From assembly GCA_947588675.1 (NCBI GenBank), contig CANPYY010000017.1, positions 1 to 48,550 on the forward strand: 48,550 nt of DNA. The letters are read 5' to 3'. The notes below the pieces were generated by a model that worked only from the letters and a program-made list of their open reading frames with translations, did not search any database and was not told where the DNA came from. Shown in pieces: positions 17,012 through 26,928 of this stretch (its first letter is position 1; each line of letters begins with the position of its first letter). The DNA is from an uncultured Lachnospiraceae bacterium. GTDB taxonomy: Bacteria > Bacillota > Clostridia > Lachnospirales > Lachnospiraceae. The translations under genes were made by a program, and so were the position numbers.

Positions 17012-17779
17012 ATGAAAAGAAAAATACCTGTTCTGATTTTTAGTATTCTTATTATTTTTATGTGCAGTCTTTGGGAATATAATGTCGGATATAAAAATTA
17101 TACTGACAGGGCGATGGACGTTGATGCGGAAAACGGAACTGAGATTGAACAGCCCGAAAAAAAGACGGCGTATATTACCTTTGACGACGGCCCCAGCGTA
17201 CTTACGGAGAAGATACTTGATATTCTTGAAAAAAATGGTGTGCGGGCTACATTTTTTCTTATTGGTAATCAGATAAACGACAATACCAGACCCATAGTTG
17301 CAAGGCTTATTAAAGACGGTAACCAGATAGGCGCGCATACTTATTCGCATGAGGCGCAGAAAATTTATGCGGATGCCGATTCATATTATAATGATATTAT
17401 GCAGGCGGAGAAAACAATTATACAAAACACCGGTATTGTACCGCTTGTGTACAGGTTCCCATGGGGGAGCAGCAATGGCTATATAAAACCGTACCGTAAG
17501 GAAATTATAAGACGTCTTGCGCTGAGAGGGCTTAGTTACTGTGACTGGAATGTAAGCGGTGAAGATTCTGTGGGACATCCTGTGGCATCGCAGATTATTG
17601 CAAATGTAAAAGCCAATTATTCCAAATACAATGAGCCGGTTATACTTCTGCATGATTCGGCGGGAAATAAGGCGACGGTTGAAGCACTTCCGGAAATCAT
17701 ATCTATGTATAAAGAAGCGGGATATGATTTCGGCACAATAAGCCAGAGAAGTAAAATATATCAGTGGAAACTTGATTAA
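17012..17779 (+). CDS. Polysaccharide deacetylase (NodB homology; peptidoglycan deacetylase type)
   Basis: A 255-residue exported or membrane-anchored carbohydrate esterase family 4 protein, likely removing acetyl groups from peptidoglycan sugars. An N-terminal hydrophobic helix (residues 5-21) is followed by the NodB domain with TFDDGPS (catalytic base and metal Asp), HTYSH (metal His pair), RFPWGSSNG and LLHDS. The ribosome binding site is weak (ACAGG about 12 bases upstream). The neighbour is a SpoIID-like gene, so a role in spore or cell-wall peptidoglycan is plausible, but the exact sugar (MurNAc or GlcNAc) cannot be told. Confidence 0.92.
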   Translation: MKRKIPVLIFSILIIFMCSLWEYNVGYKNYTDRAMDVDAENGTEIEQPEKKTAYITFDDGPSVLTEKILDILEKNGVRATFFLIGNQINDNTRPIVARLIKDGNQIGAHTYSHEAQKIYADADSYYNDIMQAEKTIIQNTGIVPLVYRFPWGSSNGYIKPYRKEIIRRLALRGLSYCDWNVSGEDSVGHPVASQIIANVKANYSKYNEPVILLHDSAGNKATVEALPEIISMYKEAGYDFGTISQRSKIYQWKLD

Positions 17780-17852
17780 AAGATAAGGTAACATACTATA
17801 AAGTCCATACATATAATATTAGTGATACATACGCATATATGAAGGAGATTGT

Positions 17853-19085
17853 ATGGATTACGGAAAATTAAGGGTGTATGTTACCACGGAAAGCAGAAAT
17901 CTTCCGATAGAAGGCGCGACGGTAAGAATTACAAATGAGAATGAGCCGGAAAATACAATTGAGGAAGTAAATACTGACCAGAACGGGCAGACACCGGAAA
18001 TAGAACTTGAGGCGCCGCCGATTGAATATTCGATGCAGCCGGGGGCAAATAAACCATATTCAGAATACACGATATATGTTACTGCGCCGGGGTATGAAAC
18101 AATGGAAGTAAACGGCGCGGAGATATTATCAGGGCAGCTTGCAATCCAAAATTCAAGACTGATACCTGTAGAACCGGAAAATCCGGAAAGCGCCGAGCTG
18201 TTTGTTATACCGGACCATACTTTGTGGGGAGATTATCCGCCGAAAATACAGGAAGACGAAATAAAACCTGTTAATGAATCGGGTGAAATAGTCCTTAGCA
18301 GGGTTGTTATACCGGAATTTGTAGTAGTGCACGACGGACCGCCTAATGATGCGGGAGCAATGAACTATTATGTGAGATATAAGGATTATATTAAAAATGT
18401 TGCGAGCAGTGAAATATATGCGACGTGGCCGGAAGAAACGCTTATTGCTAATATTCTGGCAATACAGTCTTTTACTCTTAACAGAGTGTACACAGAGTGG
18501 TACAGGAATAAAGGATATGATTTTACAATAACGTCGTCAACGGCATATGATCATAAGTGGATACCTGAAAGAAATATATTTGACAGTATATCGGATGTGG
18601 TTGACAGGATATTTTCAAGCTATCTTTCAAGACCGGATGTCGCCCAGCCGATACTTACCCAGTATTGTGACGGAAAACGGGTTACATGTCCGGGACTTTT
18701 ATCCCAGTGGGGTTCAAAGGAACTTGGTGATCAGGGATATTCTGCCATAAGTATTCTTCAGAATTATTACGGGAATACGATATATGTAAACAGCACTGAA
18801 ACCATATCGGGTATACCGTCGTCATGGCCCGGTACTAATCTTACAAATGGAAGTTCGGGAGAAAAAGTAAGACAGTTGCAGAACCAGTTAAATACAATAG
18901 CAGGCGCATATCCTCTTATCCCTCTTATATCGGTGGATGGGATATACGGACCTTCGACAGCCAATGCGGTAAGTGTATTTCAGGGAATATTTGGACTCGG
19001 GCAGACCGGTATCACAGATTTTCCTACATGGTATAAAATATCTGAAATATATGTTGCGGTAAGCAGGATAGCTGAATTTATGTAA
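17853..19085 (+). CDS. SpoIID-like protein with N-terminal beta domain and C-terminal peptidoglycan-binding domain
   Basis: A 410-residue protein in three parts. Residues 1-110 look like a carboxypeptidase-regulatory/transthyretin-like beta domain (KLRVYVTTESRNLPIEGATV). Residues about 150-310 match the SpoIID pattern: YIKNVASSEIYATWPEE, with the Glu aligned to the SpoIID catalytic Glu, then LIANILAIQSFTLNRVY, and LLSQWGSKELGDQGYS followed by ILQNYYG. Residues about 325-405 form a PG_binding_1 domain (GEKVRQLQNQLN, VDGIYGPSTANAVSVFQ). The probable action is peptidoglycan strand cleavage or remodelling, as for the SpoIID lytic transglycosylase. No signal peptide is visible, which is odd for a wall enzyme. 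AAGGAG lies 8 bases before the ATG; GTAACA-18-TATAAT (17788-17817) is a weak candidate promoter. Confidence 0.78.
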   Translation: MDYGKLRVYVTTESRNLPIEGATVRITNENEPENTIEEVNTDQNGQTPEIELEAPPIEYSMQPGANKPYSEYTIYVTAPGYETMEVNGAEILSGQLAIQNSRLIPVEPENPESAELFVIPDHTLWGDYPPKIQEDEIKPVNESGEIVLSRVVIPEFVVVHDGPPNDAGAMNYYVRYKDYIKNVASSEIYATWPEETLIANILAIQSFTLNRVYTEWYRNKGYDFTITSSTAYDHKWIPERNIFDSISDVVDRIFSSYLSRPDVAQPILTQYCDGKRVTCPGLLSQWGSKELGDQGYSAISILQNYYGNTIYVNSTETISGIPSSWPGTNLTNGSSGEKVRQLQNQLNTIAGAYPLIPLISVDGIYGPSTANAVSVFQGIFGLGQTGITDFPTWYKISEIYVAVSRIAEFM

Positions 19086-19107
19086 TTATTATAATAAAAA
19101 GTGTAGC

Positions 19108-19138
19108 GGGGAAGCAGTTTTTACAGTTGCTTCCCTTA
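19108..19138 (+). terminator. Probable intrinsic terminator after SpoIID-like gene
   Basis: GGGAAGCA (19109-19116) pairs perfectly with TGCTTCCC (19128-19135). The following T run is short and interrupted, so its efficiency is uncertain. Confidence 0.55.
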
Positions 19139-19156
19139 ACGTTTATAAGATTTTTC

Positions 19157-19184
19157 TTGAATAATTTATATTTTGCACTATAAT
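19157..19184 (+). promoter_or_regulatory. Candidate SigA promoter for the ABC exporter / RND cluster
   Basis: TTGAAT (19157-19162) and TATAAT (19179-19184) are 16 bp apart. The start codon at 19230 follows after a suitable leader. Confidence 0.65.
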
Positions 19185-19229
19185 AATTGTTAAATGTAAT
19201 TATGGATAATTATGGAGGAATGTGGACAA

Positions 19230-20990
19230 ATGAAAACATACAAAAAATACATCACGCCGTATTTGTACGCATTTATACTTGGACCTATACTTATGATAGT
19301 CGAAGTTATAGGCGAAGTAGTCATGCCAAAGCTTTTACAGCTTATCATTGATAATGGTGTAAACGGTGATGGTGGAACATCTTACATAATAAAAACGGGG
19401 CTTCTTATGATACTTACCGCAATACTTATGTTGCTCGGCGGTGTCGGAGGAGCGTTTTTTGCTTTTAAAGCATCAATTAATTTTGCAGGTGATTTAAGAC
19501 AGGATGTATTTGAAAAAGTGCAGCAGTTTTCATTTGCAAATATTGAAAAATTTTCTACGGGTTCACTTGTAACGAGGCTTACTAACGATATTACAAATAT
19601 GCAGAATGTTGTCGCGATGGCGCTTCGTATGCTGCTTCGCGCCCCCGGTATGCTAATTGGGGCGCTTATTATGGCGTTTATGATGAATGCCAGTCTTGCA
19701 GTGGTAATACTTATAGTAATACCTGTTCTTACGATTACAATTATAGTTGTAATGAGAAGCGCATTCCCGAAGTTTAATATTATGCAGAAGAAAATAGACA
19801 GGCTTAACAGCGTTGTACAGGAAAATATTACAAATGCAAGAGTGGTTAAGTCTTTTGTACGTGAAGATTTTGAAAAGGAAAAATTTTATGATGCAAATGA
19901 AGATTTGCGTAAAAAGAGCATGGAAGCTCTTAAACTTGTTGTGCTTATTATGCCTGTCATGACAATAGCAATGAATCTGACTACAATAGCAATCGTATGG
20001 TTTGGCGGTAATCAGATACTTTCAGGTATTATGCCTGTAGGCGAACTTACTGCATTTACAACATATACGGTACAGATACTTATGTCGCTTATGATGGTGT
20101 CCATGATACTAATTAACGGCTCAAGGGCGCTCGCTTCATCAAACCGTATAAAGGAAGTCCTTAATACGGAAATAGACCTGAACGATGATGAAGTAAGAAA
20201 CAGCGTGCTTTTGGGGAAAAATACTGCGCCTAAAGTGACAAGAGGGGAGATTGAGTTCAGGAACGTATCGTTCAGATATTATAAAAACAATAAGCATAAT
20301 GTGCTTAATAATATAAGTTTTAAAGTAAAACCCGGACAGATTGCAGGTATTATAGGCTCTACAGGTTCAGGAAAAACAAGTATGGTACAGCTTATACCAA
20401 GGCTGTATGATACCGACGAGGGAGAAGTTCTGGTGAACGGCGTCAATGTAAAAGATTATATGCTTGATGACCTCAGAAATGAAGTGGCTATGGTTCTTCA
20501 GAAAAATATTCTTTTTTCCGGGACAATAGAAGACAACCTCAGATGGGGAGATGAAAATGCTTCCATTGAAGATATTAAGAGAATAGCAGGATATGCGCAG
20601 GCGGACGGATTTGTAAGTTCATTCAGCGACGGATATAACACTTATCTTGAGCAGGGCGGTGTAAATGTATCCGGAGGACAGAAACAGAGATTGTGTATTG
20701 CGAGGGCGCTTCTTAAACATCCTAAAATACTTATACTGGACGATAGTACAAGTGCGGTTGATACAGCTACAGAAGCGGCGATAAGAGCTAATTTCCTTAA
20801 AGAAATTCCGGATACGACCAAAATTATTATTGCACAGCGCATATCGTCGGTAATAGACGCCGATATGATACTTGTTATGGACGAGGGAAGTATAGTAGGC
20901 TGTGGAACACATAAAGAACTTATGGAAACGTGCGAAACATACAAGGAAATATATTATTCCCAGATGGAAAAGGAGGCTTATGCAGTATGA
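19230..20990 (+). CDS. ABC exporter half-transporter, subunit 1 (degenerate ATPase site)
   Basis: A 586-residue fused membrane-plus-ATPase half transporter with six N-terminal helices, then an ATPase domain with Walker A GSTGSGKTS and signature VSGGQKQR. Its Walker B ends in ILILDDSTSAVD, with Asp instead of the catalytic Glu, and its switch position reads IIIAQRIS, with Gln instead of His. These changes are those of the non-catalytic half of heterodimeric exporters such as TM287/288. The ATG at 19230 is chosen because GGAGGA ends 10 bases upstream; the in-frame ATG at 19212 lies before that site. Subunit 2 overlaps by ATGA. Likely substrates are drugs, lipids or peptides. Confidence 0.95.
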   Translation: MKTYKKYITPYLYAFILGPILMIVEVIGEVVMPKLLQLIIDNGVNGDGGTSYIIKTGLLMILTAILMLLGGVGGAFFAFKASINFAGDLRQDVFEKVQQFSFANIEKFSTGSLVTRLTNDITNMQNVVAMALRMLLRAPGMLIGALIMAFMMNASLAVVILIVIPVLTITIIVVMRSAFPKFNIMQKKIDRLNSVVQENITNARVVKSFVREDFEKEKFYDANEDLRKKSMEALKLVVLIMPVMTIAMNLTTIAIVWFGGNQILSGIMPVGELTAFTTYTVQILMSLMMVSMILINGSRALASSNRIKEVLNTEIDLNDDEVRNSVLLGKNTAPKVTRGEIEFRNVSFRYYKNNKHNVLNNISFKVKPGQIAGIIGSTGSGKTSMVQLIPRLYDTDEGEVLVNGVNVKDYMLDDLRNEVAMVLQKNILFSGTIEDNLRWGDENASIEDIKRIAGYAQADGFVSSFSDGYNTYLEQGGVNVSGGQKQRLCIARALLKHPKILILDDSTSAVDTATEAAIRANFLKEIPDTTKIIIAQRISSVIDADMILVMDEGSIVGCGTHKELMETCETYKEIYYSQMEKEAYAV

Positions 20991-22933
20991 ACGAAGAAAA
21001 AAACGTAAAGCCTTCAGTCAATATTGAGAAAAGAGGCCCGGGGTTCGGACCGGGGAGAGGACCGGGAAGGAGAACTGCAAGACCGGTGGAGAAACCGGGC
21101 GATACTTCACATGCCGTAAAGAGGCTGTTCGGATATATAAGTCATGAGAAAGCGGCCCTTGCCATTGTATTTGTTTGTGTTATACTAAGTTCCGTTACCG
21201 CGCTGGCGGGTTCATATCTGTTAAGGCCGATAGTTAATACCCTTGCGGAAGACGTAAAAAATGTGGCGGGACTTGCCGTTAATTCGGAACATTACGGTAA
21301 TGCGCTGGCTTTAAGCGTAGGGCATCTTATAATAGGGATTGCTAAAATGGCGGCAGTGTATGCAATAAGTGTTGTGGCAACATATACTCAGGCAAGGATT
21401 ATGATAGGCGTGTCGCAGAAAGCGATAAGAAGTATAAGGAGCGACCTTTTTAATAAAATACAGACGCTGCCTATAAGGTTTTTTGATGAGAGAAGTACCG
21501 GCGAAATAATGAGTCGTTTTACAAATGATGTTGATGCGGTCGGAGAAATGCTTAACAATTCCGTGACGCAGATAATAAGCGGTACCGTTACAATAATCGG
21601 TACGCTGGCGCTTATGATATATACTAACTGGATACTTACGGTAATTACTATAGTATTTATACCGTTTATGCTGAAAGCGGGCGCTATAATAGCAAAGAGA
21701 AGCAGAAAGTTTTTCAGGGCGCAGCAGGCGGCCCTTGGAGCTGTAAACGGATATATTGAAGAAACAGTAACAGGACAGAAAGTAGTAAAAGTATTCTGCC
21801 ATGAAAAAAAGGTTATAGATGAATTTACCCAGCTTAATAACGACCTTCGCGCCAAACAGTTAAAAGCGCAGTTTTTCGGAGGTATAATGGGACCTGTTAT
21901 GGGTAATCTGGGGCAGATAAGTTATTCGGTTGTAGGAGCGATTGGAGGCATACTCTGCATTATAAAAAAGACAATAAAAATTGGCGGTTTGCGTTTTGTA
22001 ATAGGAGGTTTTGACATAGGCGGCGTGACGGTATTTGTAAATTTTTCAAGGCAGTTTTCAAGACCTATAAACGAGCTGGCAATGCAGGTAAATACACTTT
22101 TCTCAGCTCTTGCGGGCGCAGAACGAGTATTCGCGGTGCTGGACCTTTCTCCTGAAAAGGAAGATGCCCCCGGCGCAGTGAATATGAATGATATAAAAAT
22201 AGAAGGAAAAGTTGTATTTGAGAATGTTACATTTGGGTATAATCCTGATAAGACAGTTCTTTCTGATTTGTCATTATATGCAAAACCGGGTCAGAAAATT
22301 GCTTTTGTAGGTTCTACGGGAGCAGGAAAGACAACGGTAACTAATCTTTTAAACCGTTTTTATGATATTACAGAGGGAACTATTACAATAGATGACAGGA
22401 ATATTAAAGATTATACGAGGGAATCTTTAAGGAAGAATATAGCGATGGTTCTTCAGGATACGCATCTGTTTACCGGAACCGTCAGGGAAAATATAAGATA
22501 CGGGCGGCTTTCTGCGACTGATGAAGAAGTGGAAACCGCTGCGAAGATTGCAAGCGCGCATTCTTTTATTATGCGTCTTGAACATGGTTACGATACAATG
22601 ATTGAGGGCGACGGGGATAATTTAAGCCAGGGGCAGAGGCAGCTGCTTAATATTGCCAGAGCCGCAATATCCAAAGCGCCTATTCTTGTTCTGGACGAAG
22701 CAACGTCTTCAGTCGATACAAGGACTGAAAAACATATAGAGCACGGCATGGACAGACTTATGAAAAACAGGACGACATTTGTAATAGCGCACAGGCTGTC
22801 TACAGTAAGAAATGCGAACGCGATTATGGTACTGGAAAATGGTAAGATTATTGAAAGAGGAACTCACGAGGAGCTGCTTGGACTTAAAGGAAGATATTAT
22901 AAGCTCTATATGGGAATGCTGGAACTTGATTAG
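20987..22933 (+). CDS. ABC exporter half-transporter, subunit 2 (catalytic ATPase site)
   Basis: A 648-residue partner of subunit 1. A charged, Gly/Pro/Arg-rich N-terminal tail (residues 14-35, GPGFGPGRGPGRR) precedes the six-helix membrane domain and ATPase domain. It has Walker A GSTGAGKTT, Walker B ILVLDEATSSVD with the catalytic Glu, and switch His in VIAHRLS. Its signature motif is the altered LSQGQRQ, which pairs with the degenerate site of subunit 1. A helix-rich insertion is present in the membrane domain (KKTIKIGGLRFVIGGFDIGG), as in other proteins of this subfamily. The start at 20987 follows AAGGAGG and overlaps the previous stop by 4 bases. Confidence 0.95.
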   Translation: MNEEKNVKPSVNIEKRGPGFGPGRGPGRRTARPVEKPGDTSHAVKRLFGYISHEKAALAIVFVCVILSSVTALAGSYLLRPIVNTLAEDVKNVAGLAVNSEHYGNALALSVGHLIIGIAKMAAVYAISVVATYTQARIMIGVSQKAIRSIRSDLFNKIQTLPIRFFDERSTGEIMSRFTNDVDAVGEMLNNSVTQIISGTVTIIGTLALMIYTNWILTVITIVFIPFMLKAGAIIAKRSRKFFRAQQAALGAVNGYIEETVTGQKVVKVFCHEKKVIDEFTQLNNDLRAKQLKAQFFGGIMGPVMGNLGQISYSVVGAIGGILCIIKKTIKIGGLRFVIGGFDIGGVTVFVNFSRQFSRPINELAMQVNTLFSALAGAERVFAVLDLSPEKEDAPGAVNMNDIKIEGKVVFENVTFGYNPDKTVLSDLSLYAKPGQKIAFVGSTGAGKTTVTNLLNRFYDITEGTITIDDRNIKDYTRESLRKNIAMVLQDTHLFTGTVRENIRYGRLSATDEEVETAAKIASAHSFIMRLEHGYDTMIEGDGDNLSQGQRQLLNIARAAISKAPILVLDEATSSVDTRTEKHIEHGMDRLMKNRTTFVIAHRLSTVRNANAIMVLENGKIIERGTHEELLGLKGRYYKLYMGMLELD

Positions 22934-22959
22934 ATATAATTGGTAGAAGGAGATATTGC

Positions 22960-25900
22960 ATGACGAAATTTAGTGTAAAAAAACCATATCTGACAGTAGT
23001 TGCGGTAATTATTGTATTGGTAATAGGCGCAGTAAGCCTTTCCAAGATGAAGACGGATTTGCTTCCTGAAATGGGACTGCCGTATCTTATGGTTATAACT
23101 ACTGAGCCGGGCGCAAGTCCTGAAAAAGTGGAGGATGATGTCAGTAAACCGCTTGAGGAGAGGCTTGGAACAATAAGCGGAGTTAAAAATATTGTAAGTA
23201 ATTCTGCGGAAAATTACAGTCTTGTGATGCTTGAATTTGATTCCGGAACCAATATGGATTCGGCAATGGTAAAAGTATCGGAAGCCGTAAATATGGTTGA
23301 ACTGCCTGAAATAAGCGGTAAACCCAATATTATGGAAATAAGCATGGATATGATGGCAACAATGTATGCGACAGTCAGCTATGAAGACAAAGATATAGTT
23401 TCCATTACTGAATTTACGGAAGACGTTGTTATCCCGTACTTTGAACGGCAAGAGGGAGTTGCAAGCATTACGGAAATAGGCGCTGTCACACAGACAATGG
23501 AAGTAAGGCTTAATAAGAAAAAAATTGATAAACTTAATGAAGATATAGTCGTATATACAAACGATAAGCTTGCAGATGCCAAAAAAGATATAGATAAGGC
23601 TCAGGATAAGCTTGATAAAGCAAAAAAGAAACTTAACGACAGTGAAAGCGAGCTTTCGGGAAAACAAGAAGATACTAACAGCGAACTTTCAAAGGCGCTT
23701 TCACAGCTTGATAATGCAAAAGCGACAAAGGCGGCATACGAGGCTTCGCTTAACAGCATGAATGCAAGTAAGAGCGCGCTTGAAGCGGAAAAGAAAATAT
23801 ATGACGATAATAATATTGCGGGCAATTATCAGAACATAAATAATATGTTTGCCGGGTTTAAGACGTCGCTTGAGCAACCTGCGAAAATGTCGGGTATAAG
23901 TATTCCGGACAGTGTTGCCGATGCAGTAAACAATCCGGATAAGCTTAATGCTTTTACGGCCTGGATGGCGCAGCTTGGTTATGGAGAACAGGTTGCGGCG
24001 CTTAATTATGAAACGCTTCAGAACATATATAATATTGTAACGAAAAGAATACCTGAGATAGATGCTGAACTTGCTAATCTTGCAGTAGAGATAAAGGCGG
24101 TGGAGGCAGTAAATAAAAATATAAGCAGTCAGATGGCGCAAATGGATGAAAATTATGAAAAAGCGCTGTCCGGCGCGCTTAGCGCATCGTCGGGATTTGG
24201 TCAGGCCGGCGCGCAGATAGAATCGGGAAAGACAGGTATTGATGATGCAATAAAGGAACTTTCTGATGCAAGGGATAAATTTAAGGATTCAAAAAAGACT
24301 GCGCTCGATAATGCAAATCTGGATGCGCTTTTATCGCTGGATACGCTTTCAGGGCTTATATATGCGCAGAATTTTGCAATGCCGGCGGGTTATATAGATG
24401 ATAAAAATGATAATCAGTGGCTGCTTAAAGTGGGAGATGAATATGAGAGTGCGGAAGATATTGCATCAATGGTTCTTACAAAAAATGATGCCGTTGGAAA
24501 AATAAAACTTAGCGATGTTGCAGATATAACCATTGTTGACAACTCGGCTGACAGCTATGCAAAATATAACGGTAAAGATGCAATACTTCTTGCAATATAT
24601 AAAGCAAGTACGGCAAACACCAGTGAAGTATCCGAAAACTGTACAGAGGCTATAGATTATCTGGAAAATAAATATCCGGGACTTAGGATTGTGCCGTTCA
24701 GCGACCAGGCAACATATATATCAATGTTTCTTGAAAGCGTTCTTTACAGTATGCTGATAGGCGCTTTACTTGCAATCATTGTACTTGCGCTATTCCTGAA
24801 AAATGTAAAGCCTACTATTGTAGTAGCATTCAGTATACCTTTTAGCGTACTGTTTGCCATTATACTGATGTATTTTACGGGAATCAATATAAACGTAATG
24901 TCGCTTGCAGGACTGGGGCTTGCAATAGGAATGCTTGTGGATAACTCGATTGTGGTAATAGAGAATATATTCAGGCTGAGAAGTAACGGGATAGCGCCGG
25001 CGCGGGCTGCGGTGCAGGGCGCAAAACAGGTGGCCGCGCCTATAACGGCGTCTACTATTACAACTATATGCGTATTTTTACCGATGGTATTTACGGAAGG
25101 AATGGTAAGGGATCTTATGATTCCGTTTGCGCTTACCATATCGTACGCGCTTACCGCGTCGCTTCTGGTGGCGCTTACCGTTGTGCCGACGGTAAGTTCG
25201 GTACTGCTCAGGAAAACGGTTAGAAGGAAACAGCCGTTATTTGATAAAGTGCTTAATGTTTACCGTCATATTCTTAAATGGTGTTTAAAATATAAATTTG
25301 TACCGCTTATTGCCGCAGTGCTTTTACTTGTGTTCAGTATATATGAAGTGTTCAAAATGGGAATTGTTATGGTACCCAATATGTCAGGCGATACGATTTC
25401 GGTAACTGCCGAGATGCCCGAAGATACTGATAATGATACTGCTGTAGAAATAGCGGATAACGTACTTAATTCAATACTTGGAATAGAGGGAGTAAAGGAC
25501 GTCGGTGTCATGGACGGTATGGGAGCAGTAAATATGGTGGCAGGCGGAATTGCTTCAGGACAGGATGCGGAATTTAGGACATTTATGTATTATATAATAC
25601 CGGAAGAATCCGTAAACACAACAGATGAAATAAACGATATGCTTGATAAGATAAGGGAAGCTACCAAAGATGCAGGCTGTGATGTTACGGTAGGTTCACA
25701 GGAGGCTGCAACACAGTATATGTCAAGCGGAATATCGGTAAATATATATGGAGATGATACGGATACTCTTATAAATATAAGTAATGATGTAATGAAAATT
25801 ATGGAAGACATGCCGGGTATTACAAATATAACAAACGGACTTGAAGAAAGTACCAAGGTACTGCATCTTACTATTGATAAGGATAAGGCTGCTAAAAAGG

Positions 25901-26907
25901 GACTTAGCGTGGCGCAGATATATAATGAAATTAATGCGGGGCTTACGACGGATAAAACTGCGTCTGAGATAACAGTCAATAATTCCGGAATTGATATTAA
26001 TGTTATTGATGAAACCAAACCGCTTAATTATGAAAACCTTATGGATATGGAGCTCGAAGCTTCCACCTATAATTCAGACGGTGAAGAAGTTAAAAAAACC
26101 TATAAGCTTTCTGATTTTGCAACTAAGGAAATAACTGAAAGTGCGAATATAATAACCCGCGAAAACCAGAAGCAGTATATGACCGTTTCTTCAGAAATGG
26201 AAAAAGGCGAAAACGCAACTCTGGTATCCAGGGATTTGAAACCGCTTTTGGAGCAGTATGAGGCGCCCGAAGGATACAGTATTGAAATAGCGGGAGAATC
26301 GGAAGATGTTGCAGAGATGCTTAATCAGATGATACTTGCGATAGCGCTTGGTTTTCTGCTTATATATCTTGTAATGGTTGCGCAGTTTCAGAGTCTGTTG
26401 TCACCGTTTATAGTTATATTTACAATACCTCTTGCATTTACCGGGGGACTTTTGGGACTGCTGATATTCAAAGAGGAGATAAGCGCGCTGGCTCTTATGG
26501 GATTTATGGTTCTTATGGGTACGGTTGTCAATAACGGTATCGTATTTGTAGATTATGTAAACCAGCTTAGGATACAGGGGCTTGACAAGAAAAATGCGAT
26601 TGTTGCTTCAGGAGTAACAAGGCTCAGACCGATTATTATGACTGCCGTAACGACTATACTTGCAATGAGCAATATGGTATTTACAAAAGATGCCGGCTCC
26701 GCTATGGCTAAGGGAATGGCAATTGTTATTTCAGGGGGACTTTTGTATTCAACGCTGATGACGCTTATAATCGTTCCCGTAATGTATGATATATTATACA
26801 GGAAGCAGCCTAAAGTGATTGATGTCGGAGATGATTTGGACGATATTCCGAATGATGCGCAGGAGTATCTTCTCAGTCAGAAAGTAACTGAAGAAAACTC
26901 AGATTGA
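22960..26907 (+). CDS. RND-family efflux transporter (HAE1/AcrB-like) with large coiled-coil insertion
   Basis: A 1315-residue RND pump, against about 1030-1050 for AcrB. TM1 (VVAVIIVLVIGAVSLSKMKT), two extracytoplasmic porter regions and the two blocks of membrane helices are all present. Family motifs include GLAIGMLVDNSIVVIENI with its Asp in TM4, and ALMGFMVLMGTVVNNGIVFVDYV-type TM10 (26485-26555). Between residues about 185 and 470, after MEVRLNKKKIDKLN and before LIYAQNFAMPAGYI, there is an extra 280-residue Lys/Ala/Glu/Asp-rich helical region that looks like a long coiled-coil hairpin. It occupies the place of the DN docking subdomain. No separate membrane-fusion protein gene is adjacent. 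AAGGAG precedes the ATG, 26 bases after the ABC exporter. Confidence 0.93.
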   Translation: MTKFSVKKPYLTVVAVIIVLVIGAVSLSKMKTDLLPEMGLPYLMVITTEPGASPEKVEDDVSKPLEERLGTISGVKNIVSNSAENYSLVMLEFDSGTNMDSAMVKVSEAVNMVELPEISGKPNIMEISMDMMATMYATVSYEDKDIVSITEFTEDVVIPYFERQEGVASITEIGAVTQTMEVRLNKKKIDKLNEDIVVYTNDKLADAKKDIDKAQDKLDKAKKKLNDSESELSGKQEDTNSELSKALSQLDNAKATKAAYEASLNSMNASKSALEAEKKIYDDNNIAGNYQNINNMFAGFKTSLEQPAKMSGISIPDSVADAVNNPDKLNAFTAWMAQLGYGEQVAALNYETLQNIYNIVTKRIPEIDAELANLAVEIKAVEAVNKNISSQMAQMDENYEKALSGALSASSGFGQAGAQIESGKTGIDDAIKELSDARDKFKDSKKTALDNANLDALLSLDTLSGLIYAQNFAMPAGYIDDKNDNQWLLKVGDEYESAEDIASMVLTKNDAVGKIKLSDVADITIVDNSADSYAKYNGKDAILLAIYKASTANTSEVSENCTEAIDYLENKYPGLRIVPFSDQATYISMFLESVLYSMLIGALLAIIVLALFLKNVKPTIVVAFSIPFSVLFAIILMYFTGININVMSLAGLGLAIGMLVDNSIVVIENIFRLRSNGIAPARAAVQGAKQVAAPITASTITTICVFLPMVFTEGMVRDLMIPFALTISYALTASLLVALTVVPTVSSVLLRKTVRRKQPLFDKVLNVYRHILKWCLKYKFVPLIAAVLLLVFSIYEVFKMGIVMVPNMSGDTISVTAEMPEDTDNDTAVEIADNVLNSILGIEGVKDVGVMDGMGAVNMVAGGIASGQDAEFRTFMYYIIPEESVNTTDEINDMLDKIREATKDAGCDVTVGSQEAATQYMSSGISVNIYGDDTDTLINISNDVMKIMEDMPGITNITNGLEESTKVLHLTIDKDKAAKKGLSVAQIYNEINAGLTTDKTASEITVNNSGIDINVIDETKPLNYENLMDMELEASTYNSDGEEVKKTYKLSDFATKEITESANIITRENQKQYMTVSSEMEKGENATLVSRDLKPLLEQYEAPEGYSIEIAGESEDVAEMLNQMILAIALGFLLIYLVMVAQFQSLLSPFIVIFTIPLAFTGGLLGLLIFKEEISALALMGFMVLMGTVVNNGIVFVDYVNQLRIQGLDKKNAIVASGVTRLRPIIMTAVTTILAMSNMVFTKDAGSAMAKGMAIVISGGLLYSTLMTLIIVPVMYDILYRKQPKVIDVGDDLDDIPNDAQEYLLSQKVTEENSD

Positions 26908-26928
26908 GTATAAGCAGATGGAGGAAGT

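Noticed and set aside
23581-24300. Repeat-rich or CRISPR-like DNA in the RND gene
   Set aside because: The repetition comes from Lys/Ala/Asp/Leu codons of the coiled coil; there are no exact spaced repeats.
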